A stretch of 64,000 bases of DNA from positions 2,976,001-3,040,000 of the forward strand of contig NZ_CP032702.1 in NCBI RefSeq assembly GCF_007833795.1, written 5' to 3'. The notes below the pieces were generated by a model. The model did no database searches. It saw only the letters and a program-made list of their open reading frames with translations, and was not told where the DNA came from. Made by a program: the position numbers and the translations under genes. The DNA is from Candidatus Pantoea soli. Lineage in GTDB: Bacteria > Pseudomonadota > Gammaproteobacteria > Enterobacterales > Enterobacteriaceae. Of the stretch, positions 19,399-28,976 are shown one piece after another (position 1 is the stretch's first letter; the number at the start of each line of letters is the position of its first letter).

Positions 19399-22242
19399 AT
19401 GCTTTATCCTGACGTTACGTTGCGTACCTCCCCGCGCCTGCTGGCGCTGCTGATGCCGCTGCTGCTGAGCGCCTGCGGTGGTGGTGGCGGTGGCGGTGGC
19501 AGCAGTTCGCCCGCCACGCTGGGACCGGCGCCGCAGCCGGTTGCACCACAGCCGGTTACGCCACAGCCGGCTACGCCGGATACTCCCGTTACGCCGGTGA
19601 ATCCGGTTACGCCGGTCACCGCGCCAGAGCCCGCTGCGCCTGGCGTGGCTGCCAGCTATAAGGTCGGAGTAATCGATTCCGGCCTCTCGCCGGATCGCAG
19701 CGAGATTAACTACGACAAGGTGCACTTTTTCAGCGTGTTCAACAGCAGCACCACGCCGAATGACAACCAGGGCATTAACGGTCACGGCACGCTGGTGGCC
19801 ATGACCCTGCTTGGCCTTGCCCCGGCCAGCGAGCTTTATGCCGCCCAGGCATCGCAAAACAATCAGTTTAACTATGCCAACAGCACCCGCGCCGTGTACG
19901 GTCTGCTGGACCAGGGTGTGCGCGTCATCAATATGTCTTACGGCTCGCTGGAGCGTCTGACCACGCAGCAGGCGCTGAGCGATGCGCGCACGCGCTATCA
20001 GCCGCTGTATCAGGGTTTACAGGCGATCACCACCGCCGATGGCTTAGCGGTAATCAGCACCGGCAACAGCGGCACCGCAACGCCCGCGCCGGATGTGCTG
20101 ACGCCGCTGATGTATAACGATCCGCAGCTGGCGCGTCATCTGATCGCCGTCACCGGCGTGCTGAATACCACCAGTTACGATCAGGCCGGCCGTGCTGCCG
20201 GGACCGGGCCGTTTGACGCCTGCGGCGGCGCGGCAGCCTGGTGCCTGACGGCACCCGGTTATACCGATTTCGTGTTTCATAATTCGGATGGCACCGTTGC
20301 CAATGCGCGCGCGTTTGGCACCTCCTTTTCCGCACCGCGCGTCACTGCCGCGGCGGCACAGCTGCTGCAGCATTTTCCCTGGATGAGCGCCAGCAACCTG
20401 CAGCAAACCCTGTTAACCACCGCGACTTACCGCAGCGATGCGCACGGCACCGTGGCAGACAGCGCCAATGGTCGTCCCTATAACGACACCTTTGGCTGGG
20501 GCGATCTGAACGCCGCCCGCTCCTTAAATGGACCGGGACAATTCCAGGGAGATGACTTCCACGCCGCGCTCGACGGCGGACGGTATCAGTTCAGCAATGC
20601 GATTCAGGGCAACCGCGGTCTGGTACTGGATGGTAGCGAGCACAACGGTGTGCTGCAGCTGACCGGCAACAACAGCTACAGCGGCCTGACACAGGTTTCA
20701 GCCAATAATCTGCTGATTGACGGGGCGATCAGCGGTAATGCGCTGGTGAACGGCAGCGGCAAACTGGGCGGCAGCGGTCGCATTGGCGGTACGCTGGTGA
20801 ACCAGGGCGCGGTCAGCGGCGGCCTGCAGGTGGGCGGAGACTATCAGCAGGGCGCGGGCGCTACGCTTAACGTCACGCTGTCGCATCCGCTGCAGGTAGC
20901 AGGTCACGCGGCGCTCGACGGCACGCTCAACCTGGCACCACCTTCCTCCACCTATGTGGTGCAGCAGCAGGAAACCCTGCTGACCAGCGGCGCAGGGCGC
21001 AGCGGCCAGTTCAGCAGCGTTAACACCGGTCCGTTCCTTGCCGGGAGCGTCAGTTACGGCACCAATAACGTGACCGGGCAGCTAACGCGCCGTAATACGC
21101 CCGCGGCCGCGGCCGCAGCGGGCATCAGCGACAGCAGCGCACAACAGACTGCCAGCAATCTGGAACAGGCTTTCAGCGTAGCCGACCGCTGGCAAACGCA
21201 GGGCACCACCCGCGCCGCAAACCAGTCGGCGCTGGCGAGCGCGGCAGCGTTTCAGACCTTACCGGATGCGGCCAGCGCCCGGTCTGCGCTGGATTCGCTG
21301 TCAGGCCAGGCGCATGCGTCTGCCAATGCCGTGCTGTTTAATGCCCTGGATTACCAGACGCGCCTGCTGAATAACCGCATCAACGATGCGCACGATCAGG
21401 GTCGCACCGGCTTCTGGCTGGAGAGTGGAGAATTACGTGGCGCGCTGCATCAGCAGGGTTATCTGAGCAACAGTTACCGCAATACGCTGACGGCACTGGG
21501 GGTGGACACGGATTTTGACCGCCCCGATCTGCGTGCGGGCATTGCCTGGACACACAACCAACTGAATGCACGCTATGCCGGTAGCGGCGGTAACAGTCAG
21601 AACAGCCTGGATGGCGTGATGCTGTATGGCCGCTATGACGTGACCCCCGCGTGGTACTGGCAGGGCAATCTCAGCTATCAGCACGGTCGCGACAAACTGC
21701 AGCGCCTGGTGCTGCTGGATCAGGCCGCGCCGCTCTCCTCGTCCACGCGCAGCGACAGCTGGCAGGCAGCGCTGCAGAGTGGCTACCGCTGGGAATGGCA
21801 GGAAAATTACTGGCTGGAGCCTTACCTCGGCTGGCGCGAAACCGGCCTGCAGACCGGCGGCTTCCGCGATCAGGGTAGCGCGTTTGGGCTGGAAGGCAGC
21901 GGTGACAGCTATCACCGCAGCGTGGGGTACAGCGGGCTGAGCCTCAGTGCGCGCCAGGACTGGTCGGCGGGCTGGTGGAGCATGCTGAGCCTGTATGGCG
22001 AGTATGAGTATGCGTTCAGCAATCCTGCGCTTGACGTCAGCGCCCGCTGGAGCGGCTTCGGTGACGATCAGTCACGCTTCAGCGTGCCGGGTATGCAGCT
22101 CGATCGCCAGTCGCAGTGGATCGGCGCCCGGGTGGATGTGGCGCAATCTGCCCGCGCGCGCCTCTTCCTGCGTGCTGACCGGCACCTCACCGCGCGCGGC
22201 GATGAGAACGTGCTGCGCGGCGGGGTTGACGTGCGGTTTTAA
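19399..22242 (+). CDS. Subtilisin-like autotransporter lipoprotein (SphB1/NalP type)
   Basis: 947 residues. Signal peptide with lipobox LLSAC (C26), then eight glycines (27-34) and a Pro-rich linker to about 80. The S8 peptidase domain follows with D93 (VIDSG), H129 (NGHGT) and S309 (GTSFSAPR). A passenger stem with TGNNSYSGLT-type autotransporter repeats spans about 400-560, and a C-terminal beta-barrel of about 280 residues ends in VDVRF, a typical terminal Phe. Lipid anchor, Gly/Pro linker, subtilase and barrel are the architecture of Bordetella SphB1 and Neisseria NalP, which process other surface proteins. By analogy it should act at the cell surface; its targets are unknown. The start is supported by GAGGAG. 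It sits between prfB and recJ, which are neighbours in E. coli. Confidence 0.9.
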   Translation: MLYPDVTLRTSPRLLALLMPLLLSACGGGGGGGGSSSPATLGPAPQPVAPQPVTPQPATPDTPVTPVNPVTPVTAPEPAAPGVAASYKVGVIDSGLSPDRSEINYDKVHFFSVFNSSTTPNDNQGINGHGTLVAMTLLGLAPASELYAAQASQNNQFNYANSTRAVYGLLDQGVRVINMSYGSLERLTTQQALSDARTRYQPLYQGLQAITTADGLAVISTGNSGTATPAPDVLTPLMYNDPQLARHLIAVTGVLNTTSYDQAGRAAGTGPFDACGGAAAWCLTAPGYTDFVFHNSDGTVANARAFGTSFSAPRVTAAAAQLLQHFPWMSASNLQQTLLTTATYRSDAHGTVADSANGRPYNDTFGWGDLNAARSLNGPGQFQGDDFHAALDGGRYQFSNAIQGNRGLVLDGSEHNGVLQLTGNNSYSGLTQVSANNLLIDGAISGNALVNGSGKLGGSGRIGGTLVNQGAVSGGLQVGGDYQQGAGATLNVTLSHPLQVAGHAALDGTLNLAPPSSTYVVQQQETLLTSGAGRSGQFSSVNTGPFLAGSVSYGTNNVTGQLTRRNTPAAAAAAGISDSSAQQTASNLEQAFSVADRWQTQGTTRAANQSALASAAAFQTLPDAASARSALDSLSGQAHASANAVLFNALDYQTRLLNNRINDAHDQGRTGFWLESGELRGALHQQGYLSNSYRNTLTALGVDTDFDRPDLRAGIAWTHNQLNARYAGSGGNSQNSLDGVMLYGRYDVTPAWYWQGNLSYQHGRDKLQRLVLLDQAAPLSSSTRSDSWQAALQSGYRWEWQENYWLEPYLGWRETGLQTGGFRDQGSAFGLEGSGDSYHRSVGYSGLSLSARQDWSAGWWSMLSLYGEYEYAFSNPALDVSARWSGFGDDQSRFSVPGMQLDRQSQWIGARVDVAQSARARLFLRADRHLTARGDENVLRGGVDVRF
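19531..19620 (+). repeat. Degenerate 15-base tandem repeat encoding the Pro-rich linker
   Basis: Imperfect repeats of the type CAGCCGGTTACGCCA within the autotransporter gene encode PQPV/TPVTP units between the lipobox-polyglycine segment and the protease domain. The units are multiples of three bases, so copy changes would alter linker length without a frameshift. Confidence 0.7.
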
Positions 22243-22249
22243 GTGGCGA

Positions 22250-23977
22250 TTAGCGCGGCCAGAGGTGATCAATGATCAGCTGTACCGATCGGTTGCCACG
22301 ATATTCGTTGATATCCAGTTTGTAGGCCAGCTGCACCTGACGGACGCTGCTGTCTGGCCACAGCGTGGTGTCCACGTTGAAGGCAATGCCATCCAGTAAC
22401 GGGCCGCCGCCGAGCGGCTCTACCATGACCTTCAGGTGCCGCTCGCCCACCAGCCGCTGCTGCAGCAGGGTAAACTGACCATCAAACACCGGCTCGGGGA
22501 AGGCCTGCCCCCACGGGCCGGCTTCACGCAGCATCTCAGCGGTGTGCAGGGTAAACTCCTGCGCATGCAGTTCGCCATCTGACCACATCACGCCCTGCAG
22601 CGCTTCCCCCTCCAGCCAGTCATCAATCAGCGCCGCAAAGCGCTCGCGGAAGGTTTCGTAATTTGCCGCCGCCAGCGACAGACCGGCCGCCATGGCGTGT
22701 CCGCCAAACTTGATCATCATCCCCGGATAGAGCGTATCCAGACGCTCCAGCGCGTCGCGCAGATGCAGGCCAGCCACCGAGCGGCCTGACCCTTTCAGCG
22801 TGCCGTCACCGGCTGGCGCGAAGGCAATCACCGGACGGTGAAAGCGCTCTTTCAGGCGTGACGCGAGGATGCCTACCACGCCCTGATGCCAGTCCGGATG
22901 GTAAAACGCCAGTCCAAGCGGCAGATCGGTGTGCTGTCGCTCCAGTTCATTGCACAGCGCCAGCGCTTCACTCTTCATGCCCTGCTCGATCTCTTTGCGC
23001 GTCTGATTCAGCGCATCCAGTTCACTCGCCAGCATGCGCGCCTGCGCAATGTCTTCGGTCAGCAGCAGCGCCACGCCTACCGACATATCATCCAGCCGCC
23101 CGGCGGCGTTGAGGCGCGGCCCTACCGCAAAGCCGAGATCGCTGGCGGCCAGCTGACGGGCATCGCGGTTGGCAATCTCCAGCAGCGCACGGATACCGGC
23201 GCGGCATTTTCCGGCCCGGATGCGGCTCAGCCCCTGCCACACCAGAATACGGTTATTGGCATCCAGCGGCACCACGTCGGCGACCGTGCCGAGCGCCACC
23301 AGATCCAGCAGTTCGGCCAGGTTGGGCTCGCTGCGGCCGTCGCTGAACCAGTTCTGCTGACGCAGATGCGCACGCAGCGCCAGCATCAGATAAAACGCCA
23401 CGCCCACGCCCGCCAGCGATCGGGAAGGAAACGCGCTGTCGGTGAGATTAGGGTTCACAATGGCTTCGGCGGCCGGCAGGGTTTCCCCCGGCAGGTGGTG
23501 ATCGGTCACCAGCACCGGAATGCCGTGCTGGTGCGCCGTTTCCACGCCGGCATGGGACGAAATACCGTTATCGACCGTGAGAATCATCTCCGCGCCGCGC
23601 GCGCGGGCCTGCTCCACCACTTCCGGACTCAGACCGTAACCGTCGTCAAAACGGTTTGGCACCAGATAATCTACGTTGCCGCCCATGCTGCGCAGGGCCA
23701 GTACGCTCAGCGCGGTGCTGGTGGCGCCGTCGGCGTCAAAATCGCCGACCACCACAATGCGCCTGCCCTGCTGCATCATCTCATGCAGCAGCCTGACGGC
23801 CTCTTCAATCCCGCCGAGGCTCTGCCAGGGCAGCAGGAATTTCGCGCCGCGTTCCAGTTCCGCCGCGTCCTTTACGCCGCGCTGCAGATAGAGGCGACGC
23901 AGCAGCGGTGGCAGGGTATCGGGTAAGCTGGCGTCAGCGGGCACTTCGCGCCGACGCAGTTCAACAGAATGTATCAC
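22250..23977 (-). CDS. recJ: RecJ, single-strand DNA 5'-3' exonuclease
   Basis: 575 residues (E. coli 577). DHH-family exonuclease in recombination and mismatch repair. The DHH-family metal-binding motifs are visible: VVGDFDADGATST (about 75-87), VDNGISSHAGV, and TDHHLPGETLPAA. The DHHA1 region near the end of the catalytic core reads KFGGHAMAAGLSL, followed by the C-terminal OB-type domain. Six bases downstream of dsbC in the xerD-dsbC-recJ operon. Confidence 0.96.
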   Translation of the reverse strand: MIHSVELRRREVPADASLPDTLPPLLRRLYLQRGVKDAAELERGAKFLLPWQSLGGIEEAVRLLHEMMQQGRRIVVVGDFDADGATSTALSVLALRSMGGNVDYLVPNRFDDGYGLSPEVVEQARARGAEMILTVDNGISSHAGVETAHQHGIPVLVTDHHLPGETLPAAEAIVNPNLTDSAFPSRSLAGVGVAFYLMLALRAHLRQQNWFSDGRSEPNLAELLDLVALGTVADVVPLDANNRILVWQGLSRIRAGKCRAGIRALLEIANRDARQLAASDLGFAVGPRLNAAGRLDDMSVGVALLLTEDIAQARMLASELDALNQTRKEIEQGMKSEALALCNELERQHTDLPLGLAFYHPDWHQGVVGILASRLKERFHRPVIAFAPAGDGTLKGSGRSVAGLHLRDALERLDTLYPGMMIKFGGHAMAAGLSLAAANYETFRERFAALIDDWLEGEALQGVMWSDGELHAQEFTLHTAEMLREAGPWGQAFPEPVFDGQFTLLQQRLVGERHLKVMVEPLGGGPLLDGIAFNVDTTLWPDSSVRQVQLAYKLDINEYRGNRSVQLIIDHLWPR

Positions 23978-23983
23978 TGTGCC

Positions 23984-24697
23984 TTAACCACCCCGTTTCT
24001 GGCCATCAAGCACCTGCTTCAGCTCCTGCGGCCCCTGATAACCCGGGATCATCATGCCGCTGTCGGTGAGAATCGCTGGCGTGCCCTGAATGCCAAACAG
24101 AATGCCGAGCTTGTAGTGCCGATCAAGATTGATCTTACAGGTTGCCGGCGCGTCCATCTGCGGCGCGTCGCCTTTCATCGCGGCGTCAAAGGCTTTGTTG
24201 CGATCGGCGCTGCACCAGATCGCTTTCATGGCTTTCTCCACCTGACCGTTCAGCCCCTCACGCGGGAACGCCAGATAGCGCACGGTAATGCCCAGCGCGT
24301 TGTAGTCTGCCATCTGCTCATGCAGCTTGCGGCAGTAGCCGCAGGTGATATCGGTAAACACGGTGATGACGTGCTGCTCTTTTGGCGCTTTGTAGACGAT
24401 CATTTCCGGTTCCAGCGCCGCCACTTTTTTATCCAGCAGCTGGTTGGTGACGTTAACCGGACGGGCGCCGCTGACGTCATACAGCGGCCCCTGAATCATG
24501 TGTTTGCCGTCTTCGCTGACATACAAAACGCCGCTTTCGGTCAGCACGGTTTTCATGCCCGGCAGCGGTGAAGGCTGGATCTCTGCCTGGGACATACCCA
24601 GTTTTTTCAGTGACTGCTGAATGGCGCTGTCATCGGCGTGGGCCAGGGCGGTGAAAGCGCTGACCAGCAGAGCCAGCATCGTTAACTGTTTTTTCAT
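23984..24697 (-). CDS. dsbC: DsbC, periplasmic disulfide isomerase
   Basis: 237 residues with a cleavable signal peptide (cut near A21, ALAHA-DD). N-terminal dimerisation domain (about 22-82), then a thioredoxin-like domain with the active site C119-G-Y-C122 and the structural cysteine pair further on. Isomerises wrong disulfides, kept reduced by DsbD. The start at 24697 gives the standard signal peptide MKKQLTML; an upstream ATG at 24772 would place 25 residues before it and overlap xerD. Middle gene of xerD-dsbC-recJ, 22 bases after xerD. Confidence 0.95.
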   Translation of the reverse strand: MKKQLTMLALLVSAFTALAHADDSAIQQSLKKLGMSQAEIQPSPLPGMKTVLTESGVLYVSEDGKHMIQGPLYDVSGARPVNVTNQLLDKKVAALEPEMIVYKAPKEQHVITVFTDITCGYCRKLHEQMADYNALGITVRYLAFPREGLNGQVEKAMKAIWCSADRNKAFDAAMKGDAPQMDAPATCKINLDRHYKLGILFGIQGTPAILTDSGMMIPGYQGPQELKQVLDGQKRGG

Positions 24698-24719
24698 CTC
24701 AAATCCTTGTTGCCGCTGC

Positions 24720-25613
24720 TCAGGCGCGCGGATGATGCTGTTGATGTAACTGACGCAGGCGCTCAGTGGCAACGTGCGTATAAATTTGGGTTGTCGAGAG
24801 GTCGCTGTGGCCCAGCAACATCTGTACGACGCGCAAATCGGCGCCGTGGTTCAGTAAATGTGTGGCAAATGCGTGACGCAGCACGTGCGGTGACAGTTTT
24901 TCGCTGTCGATACCGGCAAGGGTGGCATAGTGTTTGATGCGATGCCAGAAGGTCTGACGCGTCATTTGCTGCGCGCGGTTGCTGGGGAACAGCACATCCA
25001 GCGTTTGCCCGTTCAGCAGCCACGGCCGGCCATGTGCCATATACTGCTCCAGCCAGTAAATGGCTTCTTCACCTAATGGCACCAGCCGCTCTTTATTGCC
25101 TTTGCCGATGACGCGCACCACGCCCTGACGCAGACTGACATCGCTGAGGGTCAGGCCCACCAGCTCAGACACACGCAGGCCGGTGGCGTACAGCAGCTCC
25201 AGCATCGCCTTGTCACGCAGCTCCAGCGGGATATCGGTGGCAGGCGCCTGCAGCAGACGCTCAACCTGATTTTCCGATAAATCTTTTGGCAGGCGCTGCG
25301 GCAGTTTTGGCGCCGACAGCAGCGCGCTGGGATCGTCGCTGCGCAGCTTTTCGCGGTACAGGTACTGGAACAGGCGGCGCATCGCGCTGAGGGTGCGGGC
25401 CGAGCTGGTGGCTTTGTAGCCGCCTTCCACGCGTTCGGCGAGAAACTGTTGCAGATCGGCCGCTTCCAGCGTCAGGAGCGTGCGCGCATGCTGCTGCAGC
25501 CAGGCGGTGAGCGTTTGCAGATCCTGACGGTAGGAGGCCAGCGTGTTCTGCGCCAGATTGCGTTCAATCCAGAGTGCGTCAAGAAACTGTTCGATCAGAT
25601 CGCTGTCCTGCAC
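24720..25613 (-). CDS. xerD: XerD, tyrosine recombinase (dif resolution)
   Basis: 297 residues from a GTG start at 25613, which has GAGGAG 6 bases upstream (minus strand GAGGAGACACCGTG); an ATG 11 codons upstream lacks this. E. coli XerD is 298. N-terminal SAM-like core-binding domain (1-100), catalytic domain with ATGLRVSEL (Arg), [11 protein letters not shown] (Lys), HVLRH (His-Arg), LGHSD (His) and nucleophile Tyr in TTQIYTH. With XerC it resolves chromosome dimers at dif under FtsK control. First gene of xerD-dsbC-recJ. Confidence 0.96.
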   Translation of the reverse strand: MQDSDLIEQFLDALWIERNLAQNTLASYRQDLQTLTAWLQQHARTLLTLEAADLQQFLAERVEGGYKATSSARTLSAMRRLFQYLYREKLRSDDPSALLSAPKLPQRLPKDLSENQVERLLQAPATDIPLELRDKAMLELLYATGLRVSELVGLTLSDVSLRQGVVRVIGKGNKERLVPLGEEAIYWLEQYMAHGRPWLLNGQTLDVLFPSNRAQQMTRQTFWHRIKHYATLAGIDSEKLSPHVLRHAFATHLLNHGADLRVVQMLLGHSDLSTTQIYTHVATERLRQLHQQHHPRA

Positions 25614-25714
25614 GGTGTCTCCTCGCGGGTGTGAAATCGTGCTCATTATGCCTGAAACTGGCCGGCTTCTGGTACAATTGCGCCCAAGTGAGTTTCAGCC
25701 AGAGCATTAACTGC

Positions 25715-26233
25715 ATGAATATCGGTCTTTTTTACGGCTCCAGCACCTGTTACACCGAGATGACCGCGGAGAAAATTCGCGACTTTATCGGGGAAGAGCT
25801 GGTCACGCTGCACAATCTGAAAGATGACGATCCCTCCCTGATGGAGCAGTACGATTTACTGATTCTCGGTATCCCGACCTGGGATTTCGGTGAGCTGCAG
25901 GAGGACTGGGAAGCGGTGTGGCAGCAGCTGCCCGCGCTGAATCTGCAGGGTAAAATTGTCGCGCTGTATGGCATGGGTGACCAGGTGGAATACAGCGAAT
26001 GGTTCCTGGATGCACTGGGCATGTTGCATGAACTGCTGCAGCCCATGGGCGTGCAGTTTGTGGGTTACTGGCCGCTGGACGGCTACACCTTTAGCAGCCA
26101 AAAGCCGCTGACCGCAGACGGCACGCAGTTTGTCGGCCTTGCCCTGGATGACGTGAATCAGTTCGAACTGAGCGAAGCGCGGATTGAACAGTGGTGCGAG
26201 CAGATTCTGACAGAAACCGCCGCGCTGCTTTAA
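25715..26233 (+). CDS. fldB: FldB, flavodoxin 2
   Basis: 172 residues (E. coli FldB 173). FMN-binding electron carrier. The phosphate loop [14 protein letters not shown] at the N-terminus (residues 8-21) and the aromatic FMN-contact region [13 protein letters not shown] (about 55-67) identify it; [12 protein letters not shown] follows. The start is set at [10 protein letters not shown] because the longer ORF would overlap xerD. Divergent from xerD over 101 bases, as in E. coli, where fldB responds to SoxS. Convergent with ygfX, the stop codons overlapping by 4 bases. Confidence 0.95.
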   Translation: MNIGLFYGSSTCYTEMTAEKIRDFIGEELVTLHNLKDDDPSLMEQYDLLILGIPTWDFGELQEDWEAVWQQLPALNLQGKIVALYGMGDQVEYSEWFLDALGMLHELLQPMGVQFVGYWPLDGYTFSSQKPLTADGTQFVGLALDDVNQFELSEARIEQWCEQILTETAALL

Positions 26234-26643
26234 GGCGCGTTTTGCTGCATAATGCAGCGGGCGCGTAACGCACGCCACGCCTGCGGCGGCATGCTGTCCT
26301 GCATCAGCCACAGCCGCCAGCAGCGGCCCTGCGGCGGGCGCAAAACCAGCAGTACGCCCCACGGCAGCCAGCACGCCTGGTGCTGTGACCGCCAGCGCCT
26401 GCCACGCCAGTGCCAGTTTCTCTTCTCATCCAGCGCCAGCCTGCCTGTGCGCTGCACCAGCCGGCGCTCATGGCGCCAGCCCGAGAGCAGCAGCAGCAAA
26501 ATCAGCGGCGCGCGGCCCCAGCGCCACACGTCTGGCCAGGGCGCACTCACCAGCAGCAGGACGCACAACAGCGTGAGCGCCAGGTTCAGCCACCGGGCGC
26601 TGCGCGACGGCTGCAGATTACATTGCCACCGGACCGCGTTCAC
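26230..26643 (-). CDS. ygfX: YgfX (CptA), membrane partner of SdhE
   Basis: 137 residues, E. coli 135. Two adjacent hydrophobic segments (about 19-35 and 43-55) followed by a basic, Trp-rich cytoplasmic tail, as in YgfX. In E. coli it was described as the toxin of the CptAB pair affecting MreB and FtsZ; in Serratia YgfX interacts with SdhE and affects prodigiosin. It overlaps the 3' end of sdhE by 26 bases, so the two are co-translated. The exact start (ATG 26643 or GTG 26634) is not settled. Confidence 0.88.
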   Translation of the reverse strand: MNAVRWQCNLQPSRSARWLNLALTLLCVLLLVSAPWPDVWRWGRAPLILLLLLSGWRHERRLVQRTGRLALDEKRNWHWRGRRWRSQHQACWLPWGVLLVLRPPQGRCWRLWLMQDSMPPQAWRALRARCIMQQNAP

Positions 26644-26884
26644 GGTTGCGCTGCTGGATCAGTTTCACCATGCGCCGCAGTTCAGGATCGGCCGGTTCGC
26701 CGTGGTTCATCATCCAGTTAAACAGGTCCGGATCGTCACTTTTTAACAGCGCAACAAACACCCGCTTATCGCTGTCGCTCAGGGTGTCATATTCATATTT
26801 AAAAAACGGCATGATTGAGACGTCCAGCTCCAGCATGCCGCGCCGGCACGCCCACTGAACGCGGGCTTTGTCATGAATATCCAT
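26618..26884 (-). CDS. sdhE: SdhE (YgfY/CptB), FAD assembly factor for succinate dehydrogenase
   Basis: 88 residues, exactly the E. coli length. The conserved RGxxE motif is present as RRGMLELD (about 14-21), the segment needed for flavinylation of SdhA and FrdA. The start ATG at 26884 gives [16 protein letters not shown]; upstream in-frame codons are unrelated. First gene of sdhE-ygfX and divergent from ygfZ, also the E. coli arrangement. Confidence 0.95.
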   Translation of the reverse strand: MDIHDKARVQWACRRGMLELDVSIMPFFKYEYDTLSDSDKRVFVALLKSDDPDLFNWMMNHGEPADPELRRMVKLIQQRNRERGPVAM

Positions 26885-27112
26885 GTCTCTTTTTCCACAG
26901 CTGAAAACAGTGAGGCTCAGTGTACCTGCTTTTTGGCCGGACTGCAGGCGCTGTGCGGGACGCTGCGCACGATGCCGCAAAGTGATGGCTGCGGTGACCA
27001 ACCTGTCACGCGATTTGTGCGCCAGATTCCGCAAACAGGTTGCAAAGCCCTCCTGCTCTTTTAACATTGGAAGCATTATGCCGGGACAACCCTTATCAAT
27101 CAGGACGGACAC

Positions 27113-28096
27113 ATGCCGATTTTTACCCTACCTCCCCGCCAGCCTGCTGCTGCGGCGCGCCTGCCCTTAACGCTGATGTCGCTCGATGAATGGGCGCTGG
27201 TTGCTGTACAGGGCAAAGACAGCACTTCTTATTTGCAGGGACAGCTGACGCTGGATGTGGCGGCGCTGGATGCGGCGCAGCATCGTCCGGCGGCGCATTG
27301 TGATGCGAAAGGCAAAATGTGGACCAACCTGCGCCTGTTCCATCGCGGCGAAGGTTATGCCTATCTGGTACGGCGCAACCTGCGCGACCAGCAAATTACC
27401 GAGCTGAAAAAATACGCGGTGTTTTCCAAAGTGACGATTGCCGCAGATGACGATGCCGTGCTGCTGGGCGTGGCCGGATTCCAGGCGCGGGCTGCGCTGG
27501 CCGACCTGTTCCCTGCCCTGCCCGACGCCGCTACGCCGGTGGTGCAGCAGGCAGAGAGCACGCTGCTGTGGTTCGGCGAGCCTGCCGAGCGCTTTCTGCT
27601 GGTGACCACGCTGGACCAGGCTAACGCGCTGAAAGAGAAGCTGGCCGGCGAGGCGCAGCTTAATGACAGCACCCAGTGGCTGGCGCTGGATATCGCGGCG
27701 GGCATCCCGGTGATAGATAGCGCAACCAGTGCACAGCTGATTCCGCAGGCCACCAATCTGCAGGCGCTGGACGCCATCAGCTTTAAAAAAGGCTGTTATA
27801 CCGGCCAGGAGATGGTGGCGCGCGCCAAATTCCGCGGCGCAAACAAACGCGCCCTGTACTGGCTGGCGGGTAACGCCAGCAGCGTACCGGCGGCAGGCAG
27901 TTCACTGGAGCTGCAGATGGGCGACAAATGGCGGCGTACCGGTACGGTGCTGAGCGGCGTTCAGCTGGATGACGGCAGCGTATGGGTGCAGGTGGTCATG
28001 AATAACGATCTTGAGCCGGAGAGCGTGCTGCGCGTGGAAGGCGATGAAGGGGGCAGACTGACGATTCAGCCGCTGCCTTACGCGCTGGAGGAGTAA
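27113..28096 (+). CDS. ygfZ: YgfZ, folate-dependent Fe-S cluster protein
   Basis: 327 residues (E. coli 326). GcvT-like folate-binding fold used in maintenance of certain Fe/S enzymes such as MiaB. The signature K-G-C-Y-T-G-Q-E is present with its essential cysteine near residue 228, within the [17 protein letters not shown] stretch. The ATG follows AGGA nearby. Divergent from sdhE and convergent with yqfA. Confidence 0.94.
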   Translation: MPIFTLPPRQPAAAARLPLTLMSLDEWALVAVQGKDSTSYLQGQLTLDVAALDAAQHRPAAHCDAKGKMWTNLRLFHRGEGYAYLVRRNLRDQQITELKKYAVFSKVTIAADDDAVLLGVAGFQARAALADLFPALPDAATPVVQQAESTLLWFGEPAERFLLVTTLDQANALKEKLAGEAQLNDSTQWLALDIAAGIPVIDSATSAQLIPQATNLQALDAISFKKGCYTGQEMVARAKFRGANKRALYWLAGNASSVPAAGSSLELQMGDKWRRTGTVLSGVQLDDGSVWVQVVMNNDLEPESVLRVEGDEGGRLTIQPLPYALEE

Positions 28097-28105
28097 AATA
28101 GCCGA

Positions 28106-28135
28106 CCCGGCGGCACCTGCCTGCACGCCGCCGGG
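28106..28135. terminator. Hairpin between convergent ygfZ and yqfA
   Basis: Perfect 9-bp stem CCCGGCGGC / GCCGCCGGG with a 12-base loop, between two convergent genes. No good U-tract on either side, so terminator function is only probable. Confidence 0.45.
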
Positions 28136-28144
28136 CGCTTCACG

Positions 28145-28798
28145 TTACATCACGTAAAAGTAAATGGCGCAGAAATGCAGCACGCTGCCGCCCAGCACAA
28201 AGCCGTGCCAGATGGCATGGTTGTAAGGGATACGGCGCGAAACGTAAAAAATCACCCCCAGCGAGTAGACAATCCCGCCTGCAGCCAGCAGCCAGACACC
28301 TCCGGCAGAAAGCTTCATCGCCAGCTGATAGATCACCACCAGCGACAGCCAGCCCATGCTGAGATAGGTCACCAGCGACAGCACTTTGAAGCGATGCGCA
28401 ATCGTCAGCTTAAAGATGATGCCTGCCAGCGCCAGGCTCCAGATCACCACCATCAGCCCCTGCGCCAGCGGTGACTGCAGTCCCACCAGCAGAAAAGGCG
28501 TGTAGGTGCCAGCGATCAGCAGATAAATGGCGCAGTGGTCAAATTTCTTCAGCCAGTATTTGGCGCGCTGATGCGGAATGGCGTGGTAAAGGGTGGAGGC
28601 AAGAAACAGCAGAATCATGCTGCCGCCGTAGAGGCTGTAGCTGGTAATGGCGGTGATATTGGCTTGCGTATCAATGGCCTGAGTCAACAGCAGCACCAGA
28701 CCCACGATGCCAAACACGCAGCCAATGCCGTGGCTGATACTGTTGGCAATCTCTTCAGCCAGTGAGTAGCCCTGCGCGATAAGACGATGTTGTACCAT
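28145..28798 (-). CDS. yqfA: YqfA (TrhA), hemolysin III/PAQR-family membrane protein
   Basis: 217 residues, about seven membrane helices. PAQR/hemolysin III family features: [12 protein letters not shown] near the N-terminus, STLYHA after helix 2 (Ser and His that bind metal in the family), [18 protein letters not shown], and [13 protein letters not shown] near the C-terminus. E. coli YqfA is linked to membrane fluidity homeostasis. The start at 28798 matches E. coli (MVQ...); upstream in-frame residues are unrelated. E. coli yqfB is absent here. Confidence 0.92.
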   Translation of the reverse strand: MVQHRLIAQGYSLAEEIANSISHGIGCVFGIVGLVLLLTQAIDTQANITAITSYSLYGGSMILLFLASTLYHAIPHQRAKYWLKKFDHCAIYLLIAGTYTPFLLVGLQSPLAQGLMVVIWSLALAGIIFKLTIAHRFKVLSLVTYLSMGWLSLVVIYQLAMKLSAGGVWLLAAGGIVYSLGVIFYVSRRIPYNHAIWHGFVLGGSVLHFCAIYFYVM

Positions 28799-28976
28799 AG
28801 CGTAAAATTCCTGAGCAGAAAGGGAAGCGCTGTACTTTTTCTGTGCACCAGAGTAGCGAAGAACAATTTCAGTGTACACATGTACGCTAAAATAATTCTG
28901 TGAAAGGGTGTGACAACCCGGCCGTGCGCCAATCTGATACACTGCCGCTTTCTTTTCCGTCGTGAGCGCCGTCCGC

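Noticed and set aside
19474..19500. Poly-glycine GGT/GGC tract as a phase-variation switch
   Set aside because: The repeat unit is a triplet and interrupted; slippage would change glycine number without shifting frame.
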